A DNA stretch of 64,000 bases, taken from positions 27,116,289 to 27,180,288 of the forward strand of contig CM030365.1 in NCBI GenBank assembly GCA_017893485.1, in the 5' to 3' direction. Positions 23,363 through 34,975 of the stretch are shown here, in pieces; the stretch's first letter is position 1; each line of letters begins with the position of its first letter. This stretch comes from Hemerocallis citrina (Eukaryota > Streptophyta > Magnoliopsida > Asparagales > Asphodelaceae). A program made the position numbers and the translations under genes. Below the pieces are notes generated by a model that did not search any database, was not told where the DNA came from, and saw only the letters and a list, made by a program, of their open reading frames with translations.

Positions 23363-24304
23363 ATGCCACTGCAAAACATTCAAGTAATCGAGGTTTTTGA
23401 TGTTTGGGGAATCGACTTCATGGGTCCCTTTCCTAACTCATTTGGTTATTTATATATTCTTGTGGGTGTGGATTATGTGTCTAAATGGGTCGAGGTTGTC
23501 CCCTCAAAAACTAATGATCACAAAGTTGTTGTCAAGTTTTTGCAGGAGAACATTTTCACTAGGTTTGGTACACCACGAGCAATAATTAGTGATGGAGGGA
23601 GCCACTTCAATAACTTTCCATTTGCTTCCTTGATGAAGAAATATGGTATTACACATAGAGTGGGAACTCCATATCATCCTCAAACTAGTGGGCAGGTAGA
23701 GATTAGCAACAGAGAAATCAAGAGCATTTTGGAAAAGACAGTAAATACAAGGAGAAAGGATTGGTCGCTACGCTTGAACGATGCATTATGGGCCTACCGA
23801 ACAGCATACAAGACACCCATCGGCATGTCACCATACCGTTTGGTTTTTGGAAAAGCCTGTCATCTGCCAGTGGAGTTGGAACACAAAGCCTATTGGGCCA
23901 TTAAAAGGTTCAATTTTGATATGAAACAAGCAGGCGACAAAAGAAGATTACAACTGAACGAGCTTGAAGAGTTGAGGCACGACGCATATGAAAATACAAA
24001 ATTGTACAAGGAAAGGACCAAGTTGTACCATGATAAACAGTTAGCAAGGAAGGAGTTTTATGAAGGACAGAAGGTATTGATATACAACTCAAGATTAAGA
24101 CTTTTTCCAGACAAGCTCATGTCAAGATGGTATGGCCCAGACATTGTTACAAAAGTCTTTCCACATGGTGCATTGGAGGTTCATAGCAAAGAGAAAAATC
24201 AAACATTCAAGGTGAACGGGCACAGGGCAAAGCCGTACATTGAGATGAGTCTAGAGCCGCACGAGGAAGATGTGAATCTTCAAACCATTCAATACATTGC
24301 ATGA
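23363..24304 (+). CDS. INT: Element E integrase core and C-terminal domain
   Basis: 313 codons in the same frame as the RT reading frame, separated only by the TAA at 23360-23362. Catalytic D,D,E residues can be placed: [23 protein letters not shown], and [40 protein letters not shown] is the usual core end. The C-terminal part ([28 protein letters not shown]) is the GPY/F-type region, and there is no chromodomain, as expected for Athila. Inserts the cDNA in the nucleus. Ends at 24304 with a TGA. Confidence 0.95.
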   Translation: MPLQNIQVIEVFDVWGIDFMGPFPNSFGYLYILVGVDYVSKWVEVVPSKTNDHKVVVKFLQENIFTRFGTPRAIISDGGSHFNNFPFASLMKKYGITHRVGTPYHPQTSGQVEISNREIKSILEKTVNTRRKDWSLRLNDALWAYRTAYKTPIGMSPYRLVFGKACHLPVELEHKAYWAIKRFNFDMKQAGDKRRLQLNELEELRHDAYENTKLYKERTKLYHDKQLARKEFYEGQKVLIYNSRLRLFPDKLMSRWYGPDIVTKVFPHGALEVHSKEKNQTFKVNGHRAKPYIEMSLEPHEEDVNLQTIQYIA

Positions 24305-25293
24305 ACTCATCAAGTCTAGCTGAAGATAGAAAATACAGCGCTTATTGGGAGGCAACCCAATTTTTCAGGGGAGTATTTACACTCTCTAGTTATTTATTTC
24401 TTTAATCATTTCTTTATTTCTTTATTTGATTTTCTTTCCTTCAAACTAGTGGTAACTCATGCCTATACTTTAAGTTTTGTGCAAACATTGAGGACAATGT
24501 TCCATCTAAGTTTGGGGGTATTAGTTAGTTACATTTGAAATCTTTTGATTTTTTTTAGGATAAACAATTTCTTATAAAGTAAGAGGAAGGATACTTATTT
24601 ACTTTAGGATTGTTGAGTTTCATAATGCCTTACAAAATTATATGAGTCATGCGATTATACATAAAAAACAATTGTGATGCCTTTTTCTAGTGATTATTCC
24701 CTTTGATCTAGTCCTAAACAGAGTTTAAGTAAATAGAGTAAAAATGAAAAGAATATATATATGAATAAAGTCAATCTACTCCAATGTTTTGAGTGCTTAG
24801 TAACTAGGGGTATTCATCACCAATGTTTACCTTTACGTCAAACGGCAACTTGAAATATGAGTATGCAAAGCACTAAAAGTTTGTGACTTGTTGAGTAACC
24901 GGGTGGATTCATCACAAATGTCTTGCACTTGCGTCAAAAGGCAAGTGACGACTTAAAGAAGAGACTAAAAAAAAAAAAAAACTCTAGTTTGCTACTCGGT
25001 TTGTAGTAGAGAAAAGGGATAATCACAGATTGGGTAGTTACATACTATAACTATAATTAATTGCATGACAAGTGTGGTTGAGTTTGGACTTATGAATAGA
25101 CAATTGCACTAGAGAAAGTAGGTATGCTTGTTTTTATTTTATTTGCAAATTGTTTATAATTTTGATTGAAAAATTTTGATGCTTGCGACATGAGACATTT
25201 TCTTGGAGTGATGGGTTGAGACTATTATTTTTTCCCTTGTTCATAATTTCACTTTTTGCTTGAGGACAAGCAAAAGCTAAGTTTGGAGGTATT
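24305..25293 (+). other. Element E 3' internal non-coding region
   Basis: No open frame of note, and no env-like remnant that I can recognise. It begins with the motif GGGAGGCAACCCAA (24348-24361) typical after Athila integrase. At 24489-24521 gaggacaatg...taagtttgggggta resembles the sequence before the LTR (gaggacaagcaaaagctaagtttggaggta, 25263-25290), so there are two purine-tract-like copies; the second is the likely polypurine tract. An A15 run lies at about 24967-24981. Confidence 0.7.
25281..25290 (+). promoter_or_regulatory. Polypurine tract of element E (plus-strand primer)
   Basis: GTTTGGAGGT followed by att and the LTR start TGATGAACTC. The purine run is short, in the usual place and form for Athila. 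Confidence 0.5.
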
Positions 25294-26958
25294 TGATGAA
25301 CTCAAGAATATTCACATTTAGGAGCAATAATCTTATTGCAATTGGACATTTTAATGCTCTATATGTGGTATTTTACTCTTCTTTTCTCTTTTCCATAGGA
25401 AACAACCAAAAGCAGCAAAACGAAGCAGATTCCAGACTAATACAGACTGAGAGGATGATATACAGGGAACTGCAGTGCAACAGTCGACTTGCTCTTCATC
25501 AGTCGACCGGACAGAGAGATTACTGGGGCTCGGCACAGTCGACTGCCCCAACATCAGTCGACCTGACTGAGGAATCATGAAGCCACAAATGTCTCAGCTC
25601 CAGTCGACTTACGCCCAACACTAGTCGACTGGTAGTCGGCGGAGTGAAAAGATAAGATGCATTCGCATCTAGATCCAAATCTATCTGAACCCAGATTATA
25701 TGCGAATAACAACTTCTCCAACAAATCAAAACTAGATACAGGGGATTGGCAAGAGCACGTGGTTAGCAGATAAGGAAGAAAAGAAGAAAAGAGAAAGGAA
25801 TAAATCACCGATCAAATAAAGAAGGAAAGAGGAGGACTTTCCTGAAAAAGAGGAGGACTTTTCTAGTGTCGTGTTCTATAAATATCAATCAAGAGGCATT
25901 ATTTTGCTCACCCCCCTCCACCAGCCGAATCACAGAGTTCCAGAATCATCAAGACATCAACCAAGAGCATTAGTCTATCAGCATCGAAGAAGGAAAGAGG
26001 AGATCAAGTACTCCGAAGGGAACAAGGCAGTCGACTGAGTGACAGCTAGTCGACTGATCTGCCGGACTTCATCAGTTTATTTCTCCTATTTTTAGTTCTT
26101 TTATGTTAATCATGTATTCGAACCTGCTGATCAATAAAAGTTTAATTATGTGGAACTAATTTCATAGTTGGGTAGATTGAAACCATAGTTATGTAATGCT
26201 TCTATTCTTCTGAGTGCTATTCTGTTACTTATTGATTAAACCTGAGAGTATTGGTATAGATTTATAATAATCAAACTTGTTTAGAATTCTAAGGGCAGTC
26301 GACTGAGGTGACAGCAAGTCGACTGGCATACAGAATCTGAGTTTATCAAGTTTGAGTATTATGAATCTGAATCTGTTATATGAGCATATTGAGACGACCC
26401 GTATCTCGTGCTCATAACTTGTAACACAAGAATCTTTAGGGGTTCTTGGTTTAATCAACTTGAGGGATCTAGATCCGAATTTCTAGAACTTTGAGTGTTT
26501 GTTCGTTTCCATTGATCTTATGTTTTCTTTAAGTACAACTTAGTAGATACCATGCTAAAGACTTAAGGAAAGAAACGAATTAGAGTAGATACCATGCCTA
26601 ATTCTTGGCTTAGGAAAACATTAACTTTAAGGAGTAGATACCATGCCCTTAAAGGAACGGACATGAGTAACTAGAATAGTAAAGAAGGTGACTTAGCATT
26701 ACTGACTACAGGTGGAAATCAAAACCCAACTACTTAATAAATATTTGTGATTCAGAACTCCTTGATATAGTTTTTTAATCTTTTTATTTCTTTAGAAACA
26801 ACACTTTAAGATCCTTATTTCTATTTTATTGGTTAGTAAGTTAATTTCTACAATATCTGTGGGATCGACCCTTGCTCGTCACTACGCTTTCTAAACGATT
26901 CGTACACTTGCGAGGTTTTTAATTTGTGTCTAGTTTAGATCATCTAGATAGCACAACA
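25294..26958 (+). repeat. Element E 3' LTR
   Basis: 1665 bp, TGATGAACTC...GCACAACA, followed by TSD TGTGT (26959-26963). Near-identical to the 5' LTR; the first 150 bp show three substitutions at most. It keeps the TATAAATA box (25877-25884) and the five palindrome pairs (25482/25501, 25526/25545, 25602/25623, 26029/26048, 26297/26317). Confidence 0.95.
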
Positions 26959-26963
26959 TGTGT

Positions 26964-27098
26964 TACTTTTGTAAAGAACCAGGTCACTTCAAGAGTCAAT
27001 GCCCAAAAAGAGCCCAGACAAGCACTTGCTACAATTGCGGAGAAGCCGGGCACAAGAAATTAAATTGTCCACAACTGCAAGGGAACCACAATGACTAG
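26964..27098 (+). pseudogene. gag: Element C gag, zinc-knuckle part
   Basis: Resumes the gag cut at 17121. Two intact CCHC knuckles: the first starts at the junction (CYFCKEPGHFKSQC, its first Cys codon lies in the duplicated TGTGT), the second is CYNCGEAGHKKLNC. NCPQLQGNHND and a TAG follow at about 27096. Beyond this no protease-like motif is visible. The knuckles bind the packaged RNA. Confidence 0.9.
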
Positions 27099-27483
27099 AT
27101 ACGGGAGGTGGTCGATAAAGGAAGGAAGCATGTTCGTCGGGGATGAACTTCAGCATAACTGGAAGGAAGTATGTAATAGTGAGGGCTATCATGGTCGAGA
27201 AATAGTAAAATGTTTTGTTGGTTGCATTTTTGCAAGTTATGAATGATGAACTTGTAATATGTTCTGTATCAAAGTTTGGTGACTTTTCATAATACATGGA
27301 AAATTTTGGCATTTGGTCATCTCTTATCTTGTATGCATTTTGAGAGGGCATGAAGTTGAAATTATTGACTTCTCCGTGGTTAAACTACGTTCTTCTTATA
27401 AAGAGGGAGTGGTCACCGACCCCCAAGTGCAGCGACCAGGAGTTGGGAGCCATGTGGAGATCTTGTATGAGGAGTAAGAGGTC
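27099..27483 (+). other. Element C internal region after gag, no gene seen
   Basis: About 385 bp without protease, RT or other motif. Stops occur in all frames. In an autonomous relative the protease would begin here; it is absent. The 120-codon minus-strand frame (26989-27351) overlaps the gag knuckles in antisense and is not credible. Confidence 0.6.
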
Positions 27484-28200
27484 GGCTCCAGAATAATCCA
27501 TGGAGTGAGACATTCCTCAGTATCCCAGACGAGGGATGAAATAGGCCCCAGAATGTTCTGTAGAGTAAGAATTGGTCTCCAGTATTCCAGGGACGAGGGC
27601 AAAACTCTTGGAGAAAGATTGTGTGATGTTGGCTCCAGAATGATCCAGGGAGTGAGATATTCTCCAGTATTCCAGACGAAGGATGAAATAGGTCCCAGAA
27701 TGTTCTGTGGAGCGGGATTTGTCTCTAGTATTCCAGGGACGAGAGCAACATTCACGAGCAGGCTAGTGGAATGCTGGCTCCAGAATGATCCAGGGAGTGA
27801 GATATTCTCCAGTATTCCAGACGAGAGACGAAATAGCCCCTAGAATGATCTGTGGAGTGGGATTGATCTCCAGTATTCCAGGGACGAGAGCAAAATTCAC
27901 AAGCAAATTAGTGGGACATTGACTCCAGAATGATCCAAGGAGTGAGATATTCCCAAGTATGCCAGACGAGGGATGAAGTAGGCCCCAGAATGATCGGTGG
28001 AGTGGGATTGGTCTCTAGTATTCCGAGGACGAGAGTAATGCCCATGGGGAAACTATTGATAAGGGATGCTCCAGAATAATTCATGGAGTGAGATATTCCC
28101 CACTATTCCGGGACGCGGGATGAAATAGGCCCCAGGATATTCCGTGGAGAGGGATTGATCTCCAGTAGTCTAGGACAAGAGCAACATTCCCCAAGGTGAT
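27484..28200 (+). repeat. 145-bp tandem repeat array in element C
   Basis: Five direct copies starting at about 27484, 27631, 27777, 27921 and 28066, period 144-147 bp. Each unit is itself a dimer of two related halves near 70 bp: CCAGAATGATCCAGGGAGTG...TCCAGTATTCCAG-ACGAG and CCAGAATGTTCTGTGGAGTG...TCCAGTATTCCAGGGACGAG. The array degrades after 28190 (one further half-like stretch to about 28280). The 112-codon frame at 27505-27843 is a by-product of the repeat. Confidence 0.9.
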
Positions 28201-28431
28201 TCATCCCCAGTACGGTGGATGTGAGATAAGGCAGATTCCCGAATAACCCACGCGATAGGATTAATCTCCGGGATGGAGGAATGCGTTGATCACTTGAGGC
28301 GTGTGATCCCGTGTTGAGCACTCGAGAGTCAGTTATCGAGGATGTTCCTCGAGGAAATTGAGATGATCATGGAAGGTATCTTCTGCTCATTAATGTTTGT
28401 TGCTTCCCTAGCATCGTTTTGAGGACAGAAC

Positions 28432-28450
28432 GATTCTAAGAAGGGAGTAT
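28432..28450 (+). promoter_or_regulatory. Polypurine tract of element C
   Basis: GATTCTAAGAAGGGAGTAT directly before the LTR start TGTAATATCCC. A's tract (aattctaaggaggatgtaa) and B's, F's and G's (CTAAGGAGGGAGT-type) are alike. It primes plus-strand synthesis in this family. Confidence 0.75.
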
Positions 28451-31400
28451 TGTAATATCCCGGACGGATATTACATTGTATAAATTTATTTTATTATTAT
28501 TTTTAAAATTAAAATATTTTTATACGGATTATGCGAAATTTTTTTGGTAAACACATATATACATGCATATATGTATTGTGTCAAGTAGTACATTATACAA
28601 TCGTGTGCGATGTATTTTGGATAAAATACCTCTTTTGTCAAGACAAACCTAATTAGATAGTTAGGCCTTGTTGGAGAATTAAACATAGGATTAAGGTGTA
28701 TGCATAAGAGAATTAGGAGATTTCTTCTAGAAGCATGCACCATACCTCCACCTCACCTCACACCCATACCTCCACCTCATCTACAAGCATGGCTGGCCCC
28801 ATTTTTAGGGAGGGGGTTTTTATGCATTTTTTGGTGCACTTTTGCACTCTCCACCCTCTCTCCAATCCTATAAATACCCCTTCCCTCTTCTCTAGTCTCA
28901 CTTTTACAAAGACCAAAAAAAAAAAAGGAAAAGAAAGAGAGAACAAAGACTAACTTGAGAGTTTTTATTTGTAGGTGTTCTTAGGAGTTCTTAGAAGCTA
29001 AGGGGAAGGAGAAGGATCTTAGTCTAGTTCTTCCATCAAGTTTAAGGTGGGAGCTTCTCCATTTTGCTTTTGTTGTTTGAGTTCGTTGTTTTTGTTCTCC
29101 TTGTTCATTTTTGTTCCATGGGTTGTTTTGTTCTCTTTTGTGAGTTGTTTTTGTGGTGTTGTTGTTTTTGATTGGATATGTTGTTGTGTTAAACAACTTG
29201 AACTAGCCTTTTTTGTGGGAAAAAGAAAAGGACCATATGATAAAATGAATGGTAGTGTTAAATAAAACATAAAGATTGAATCTTGGATTGTTGTAACTTT
29301 TGTTCTTGTTGTTGTTATTGGACTAAATGAACATAAGCATATGGTGATTTGTGTATACACCCATTTTGGGTTGTACGACTTGACATTGGACTCATACACA
29401 TATGCATATGGACTTGTGTTCATATCCATTTTGGGTTGTAGAACATACAACTTGAACTATTGGACAAAAGGCATATGAAGATTGTGAACTAGAATAAGTG
29501 TATAACCATTTTGGGTTATGGAACTTGGCAACTTTAATGAATGAGCCTTTTATTTGCCTCTTTCTCTCTACTTATTAAATAAATTATGCTAATTCTAGTG
29601 TAGTATGATAAAGAAACTAATTGAAGTTATTAGTTGTAGAATGTTAAAAAGATCACTTTATATGTTGACAAATTAGTATAGAAAAAGGTACCTAACCTTA
29701 GTGTGATTTATGTTATTTTGGAGGCCATTGATTATAGTATGATAAAGAACCCATTTTTGGGGTTAGTATTAATATAACTCATTTTTGTGTTAAAGATCTA
29801 GTCTTACTAATTCTAGTCATAAGAGATAAGTTTTAGTAATTGTTGTGTGTTACTTCTGTTTCTAAATTGTAATGGATTAAGCCCCTTTCCTTGCTACTTT
29901 AATTATAAAGGATTAGTTCCTTGTAGTATGTCTATTTTACTTTATGTTAGAAAACACTATTTAGCTTCATGTTTGAATTGTTGTAAGAAAGCTATAGATC
30001 ATGTAAGAATGTTGTAGGATCAATGTTTAAATTACCTACCATGCTTAGGAATGTTGTAGATTCATGCTAAAAAACATACCATGCCAGATTGTAGTAGGTT
30101 GATGCTTGTGATATATACCATGCTTACATTGATTGATATACCATGCTTAGATTGTTGTAGATTAATATTGAAGTTGAAGACCATGCTTAGAAATGTTGAA
30201 GATTCATGCTAAGTACATGTACCCATGCTAAGATTGTTGTAGGATTAATGTTTAATTACCTACCATGCTTAGATTGTTGTAGGAAAGTAAAATCCATACT
30301 TAGATTGTTGTAAGAAAATTATATACCATGTTAGATTATTGTAGGATTGATACTGATGTTTTCTACCATGCTTAAGTAGTTGTAGGAAAAGATACATGCT
30401 TAAGTAGTAGAAGATATCCATGCTTAGTTGTAGCAATTTTTCATGTTTAAATAAGTATTCATGCTTAGATTGTTGAAGGAAAGTACAATCCATGCTTTAG
30501 CATAGTAATCATTCATGCTAAGTTGTAATGAGTTCATGCCTATGTTGTATGCACATTGTAGGGATTGTAGTAGAGAACTCATGTTTATTTATGCTTAAAA
30601 TGTATACCATGCTTAGGTTAATACATAAGTAGTATACCATGTTTAGATTGTTGTAGATTCATGCTAAGTATATATCCGTGTTAAGATTGTTATAGGATTA
30701 ATGTTTAAATTACCTACCATGCCTAAGATCGTTGTAGGAATGCTTAAGTAGTATGTCATGCTTAAGATTGTTGTAGGTTCCTACCATGCTTGAGATTGTT
30801 GTAGAATGATGTTTAAGGATGTATACCATGGTAATTGTTGTAGGGTTAATCAAGAACTTTCATGTTGTAGTTGTAGTATTAGCTATCACATTGTAGTCGT
30901 AGTGTTGAACAAAGAAACTATCATGTTGTAGTTGTAGTGTTAATGAAGAACCTTCATGTTGTAATTGTAGTGTTAATGAAGAACCTTCAAGTTGTAGTTG
31001 TAGTGTTAATGAAGAACCTTCATGTTATAGTTGTAGTATTAACTATCACGTTGTAGTCGTAGTGTTAGAAAAGAACTATCATGTTATAGTAAATTGTGTT
31101 AGTAAAGTACTAGCATGTTGTGGTGGTAGCGTTTGTGAAGAATCAATGATGTTGTAGTTGCAATAGTGTGTTGCATGTAGTTCTAGTTTGTTTTGGGAAA
31201 GTAACCGTGGATTCTAGTTGTGTGAGGTTCTAATTGAAATTGGACCACATCATGGGGACATTCCTCATCCTTATGGGTAATAAGCGTTGGGAAGGTCACT
31301 ACTAATTGTTAGCTCGATAAAAGTTGTTATGTCGCTTTGGACTTCTCATTGGTAGAATACCTATTTTAGACTGTTAGTAGATTCGTCTGTTGCTTCTAAT

Positions 31401-33193
31401 TATAGAAGATCAAGTTGCTAGTAAGCACGTTTGGTTACTTCTAGGTTTGATTACCTGTATAGTTGATTGTAGTATATAGTTTTGCTCGTACGTGGCTCGA
31501 CTGGCCCGTATGTAGCTGTGGGTCTCATACATAGCTTATTTGGCTGGTATGTATGTTGTTGTCTGATACGTAGCCACCTGGCTCGCATGTAGTTGTTGGT
31601 TTTACACGTAGCTTGTTGGCTCGTATGTGTTCTGTTACTCGTATATAGCTTATTAGCTAGTACGCAGTTTTGTTGTGCTCGTCTAGGGTGATATTATTAC
31701 CCTAAGGGCTATCGACCATCAAGACATATGTTTTCTTACACATAAAGGACTGTGGACGAGTCACTCCTTGTGTACTGTTGGATCTTCACCGGTGTAGGTT
31801 GATCGCAGAACAGAGTATAGACCAAATCAAAGTTCAGGGTAGTGGCATGCGGGTACATTCGTATTGCCGGGATCTTGGATCGATAGGCCATGAATCAGAT
31901 CCTTAGGGATTCTGGTAAGTCTAGATTGAGCAGCCTAGTTGAGTTGTCTTGCGAAGTCTAATTTAAGACTCCACCATTGTGTAAGTTATGTTGTCATCCC
32001 TCAGTTGTTTAGGGTTAGTAACATTGTTAGAGTAGTAACTTATGGCTTTTAATACTTAACCTTTACCTTTTACCGGAGGGAAGGAGTTGGTGTTAAGGGT
32101 AATTCCTTATGATCCGACCTGTCCAATGGCCTGCATTAGGCGGTGTTATTGGGTTGTACCCTTCTTATCAAAGGGATACAGTCTGTGCCTTCTCACGAGT
32201 TGGGAACACAAGATCCGTATCTCGTCTGTTAATTTCTCAAGTGCCATAATAAGGGCGGGAGCGATTCCTGTCGGAGCTAGGGGATGGACCCCGGAACTCC
32301 GTCATGTCCTTGATCTAGGGGCGAACAAGCCATAGACTACGGTCTGGCTAGGGGGTGGCTGGGGATGCTTCGAGCTAACCTGATTTCGTGGAAACTCCGG
32401 GGTTCGTCAGATTTTGAGTGAGGCAATAGTGGCAAACGAAGACACCACTTTATAACTGCAATTGGCAGAATTAGACCGTTTCAGGGCAACCTCATCAGTC
32501 ACGTTGTATCTTCAGAAACAAGTTGAGTACAAGAGTAAAACTCATAGTGCGAGTTCAAATCCCTATAATGAAGAGACAGCTTGAGATGGGCGCATGTAGT
32601 ATGGGCTGCATGTTGCTTCGAAGACTTGCTGGAATTAGAATAGGAGCATCCTAGCTTAGTTTATATTGCATTAGATTCTAGTCATAGTACTCACGAACAC
32701 TTAAAGTACACCGACACATTTGCCATGTTGTATGATTGTTTGGGAGAGTTGCTGCTAGTTATTAGCCTTAAAGCGTCAGTGAATACTGACGTCCCCACTT
32801 CAATATGTACTGGATCGCAGAAGTACAGGTGCGAGATTCAGAAGGATTCAAGGCAAGGAAAGCGAGGAGTCGATGTCATTTAAGTTCCGCTGTAATATTT
32901 ATGTTGATTATCTATTTGTCGAAAAGTGCCCAAGTGGGAATTACAAAGTGTTGTTCTTCATTCATTGTACTCTGATGTAATTTGTGGAAGGTTGTAATAC
33001 TTGGGATTGTAAAGGTATTATTGTAACACTGTTGTAATGTATTGCAGTTGTATAACATTCAGACTTGTAATATATTTTGTGTTGAATAAAAAGATTTAAA
33101 TTTTCCTATTTTTCTGTGTATTGTGACTAATTGAAGAAAAGATTCTGGCTTATGTCACAGTTTCCCTAGTTACATGGAAATCGGGGTGTTACA
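28451..33193 (+). repeat. Element C 3' LTR
   Basis: 4743 bp, TGTAATATCCCGG...GGGGTGTTACA, then TSD TTAAT (33194-33198). Collinear with the 5' LTR: TATAAATA at 28869-28876, CATGCTT minisatellite at about 29975-31170, GTACGTAG repeat at about 31483-31665, and box GCGCATGTAGTATGGGCTGCATG at about 32590-32612. Confidence 0.95.
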
Positions 33194-33198
33194 TTAAT

Positions 33199-33581
33199 CA
33201 TGACAAAAAAATATTTTTTTGTGCAAAACATATACTACATGATTTATACGAACGCATGAAATTGATACAATACGCGCACGTACAGATTAATAAGTGTACC
33301 GATAAGTTTTGTTTGTAAAACCGCACAATCCGTAAAAAATTAAATTAATTCTATAAATAATAATAAAAATAAATTTTATTGTCAGCTCGGAAGTTTCCAG
33401 TACCAAAATAGTATATCGCACATACATATGGACTGGTATATATACAGATGATGGATATTAATTAAACTAAGTAATATCCACCAAAAATATTTCAATTCCG
33501 AAAATGTAAAATAAAATAATAAAATAATAATAATAATAAATAGTAATAATAAAATTATTATTAACTGATCAGAATATTACA
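33199..33581 (-). repeat. Element B 3' LTR, proximal part (LTR start)
   Basis: On the minus strand starts TGTAATATTCTGATCAGTTAATAATAA and matches the B 5' LTR at 39708-39300. It stops at the TTAAT duplicated by element C (33194-33198); the rest of the LTR is at 7158-11365. An AT-rich (TAA)n stretch lies at about 33508-33562. Confidence 0.9.
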
Positions 33582-33597
33582 ATACTCCCTCCTTAGA
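33582..33597 (-). promoter_or_regulatory. Polypurine tract of element B
   Basis: Minus-strand CTAAGGAGGGAGTATT abuts the LTR start. It is the best purine run at any LTR edge in the window. Confidence 0.8.
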
Positions 33598-33682
33598 CTA
33601 GTTCTGTCCTCATAACTATTACTAAGTGGGAAGAACACAAAATAAAAGGCAATACTCAAAATAACTCGGGAAAAGAAAGCTT

Positions 33683-34975
33683 CATCAAGTGGCTTCCTGC
33701 ACGAATTGATTCTTCCAAAGAACCTTGATCATCGGAATAGTTTTGTTCCTTAGCACCTTATCCTGACGATCAATAATTCTCACCGGCCGTTCCTTATATG
33801 TAAGATCCACCCGTAGGTCTTTAGGAATGTCTGGCAGTTGGCGATTCGGAACTGGTACGTACTTCCTCAGCATTGAAACATGAAATACATTGTGTACTTA
33901 AGACAATTCGGCTGGTAGCTCTAGCCTGCAAGCCGTCTTCCTGATTCTCTTCAAAATCTGGTACGGTCCAATATATCTCGGTGCCAACTTGCCACCCTTT
34001 CCGAATCTGATCACTCCCTTTGTAGGCGAGACTTTCAAAAATACCGAATCGCCTTCTTCCAATTCTAAATCTCGTCTACGATTATCAGTGTAGCTTTTCT
34101 GCCTGCTTTGTGCTACTTGCATCCTTTTTCTGATTAGCTTGATTTTCTCGGACGTTTGCTGCACTATTTTAGGTCCAAACATCTGCCTCTCTCCGACCTC
34201 ATACCAGCACACAGGTGTCCTACATTTTCTCCCATATAATGCTTAATATGGAGCCATCTCTATACTTGCTTGGTAGCTGTTATTATATGCGAACTCTACC
34301 AATGTCAAGTGTCGTTCCCAGCTCCCTCCGAAGTCCATTATGCATGCTCTAAGCATATCCTCGAGAATCCTGTTAACTCTCTCTGTCTGTCCATCGGTCT
34401 GCGGGTGGAATGCTGTGCTGAACTCTGATTTTGTCCCTAATGCTTCGTGCGGACTTTGCCAAAATCGGACGTAAACCTTGCATCTCAGTCAGAAACGGTC
34501 GATACTGGCACTCCATGTAGCTTTACAGTGCCTTCGATGTAGACTTCTGCCAGCTTCTCCATTGACCAAGTCGTCTTTACTGGTAGAAAGTGTGCAGGTT
34601 TTGTCAAACGATCCACTATAACCCAAATTGAGGGGCAGACCAGTGATGAAATCCCATGCTAATGTTCTCCCATTTCCTCTCTGGAATGGGCAATGGTTGT
34701 AGTAGACCTCCTGGTTTTTGGTTTTTTGCCTTAACTTTCTGACATGTAATGCATTTGGCTACGAATCCTGCCACATCCTGCTTCATTCCAGCCCACCAGA
34801 AATGTTATTTTACGTCTTTATCCATCTTTTTGCTTCCTGGGTGAACCGTGAGTAAGGTTGAGTGTGCTTCTTTCATGATGTCTTCCCGCAATTCATCGTC
34901 TTTAGGCACACACAACCTGCTTCCAAACCAAAGAGACCCGTCCTTCATGCTGAACTCCGAGGCTTTTCCTTGACT
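33683..34975 (-). pseudogene. INT: Element B integrase with chromodomain-like tail
   Basis: On the minus strand: HHCC finger and core in broken frames (34975 to about 34220; pieces such as MHYMSE and a truncated DRLTKPAHFLPVKTTWSMEKLAEVYI equivalent), then an open stretch 34212-33898 with [45 protein letters not shown], and APRYIGPYQILKRI, the GPY/F-type domain. The chromodomain-like tail is 33873-33685 (RPVRIIDRQDKVLRNKTIPM..VLWKNQFVQEAT), ending in a premature TGA where relatives have Trp. There is also a stop at 33898-33900 before [10 protein letters not shown]. Chromodomains of this class are thought to guide insertion into heterochromatin. Confidence 0.85.

Larger units (their letters stand above)
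17122..26958 (+). mobile_element. Element E: Athila-type Ty3/gypsy retrotransposon in element C gag
   Basis: A 9.8 kb element with 1.67 kb LTRs, a TGGCGCC primer site, gag, protease, RT-RNase H, integrase, and about 1 kb of untranslated DNA before the 3' LTR. The RT ([20 protein letters not shown]), the DLGAS protease and the GGGAGGCAACCCAA motif after integrase are typical of the Athila branch. Both LTRs and both TSDs are intact, and the LTR copies differ at few sites, so it is the last insertion in the nest. Two nonsense codons and two frameshifts are the only lesions I found in the coding part. Confidence 0.95.
11366..33193 (+). mobile_element. Element C: non-autonomous TR-GAG-like Ty3/gypsy element in element B 3' LTR
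   Basis: Two LTRs of about 4.7 kb (11366-16079, 28451-33193), TSD TTAAT on both sides (11361-11365, 33194-33198), primer site at 16083, a gag split by element E, and no protease, RT, RNase H or integrase anywhere in the internal domain. After the gag zinc knuckles there is only about 270 bp of unassigned sequence, a 145-bp tandem repeat array and a polypurine tract. Replication would need proteins in trans. The gag and leader closely resemble B's, so a B-like autonomous relative is the likely helper (inference). Confidence 0.9.

Noticed and set aside
24305..25293. env-like ORF expected in some Athila elements
   Set aside because: Stops in all frames and no transmembrane-type stretch; none seen.
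27505..27843. 112-codon frame on the plus strand and 119 codons on the minus strand
   Set aside because: Both run through the 145-bp tandem repeat; the unit length happens to keep frames open. No protein motif.
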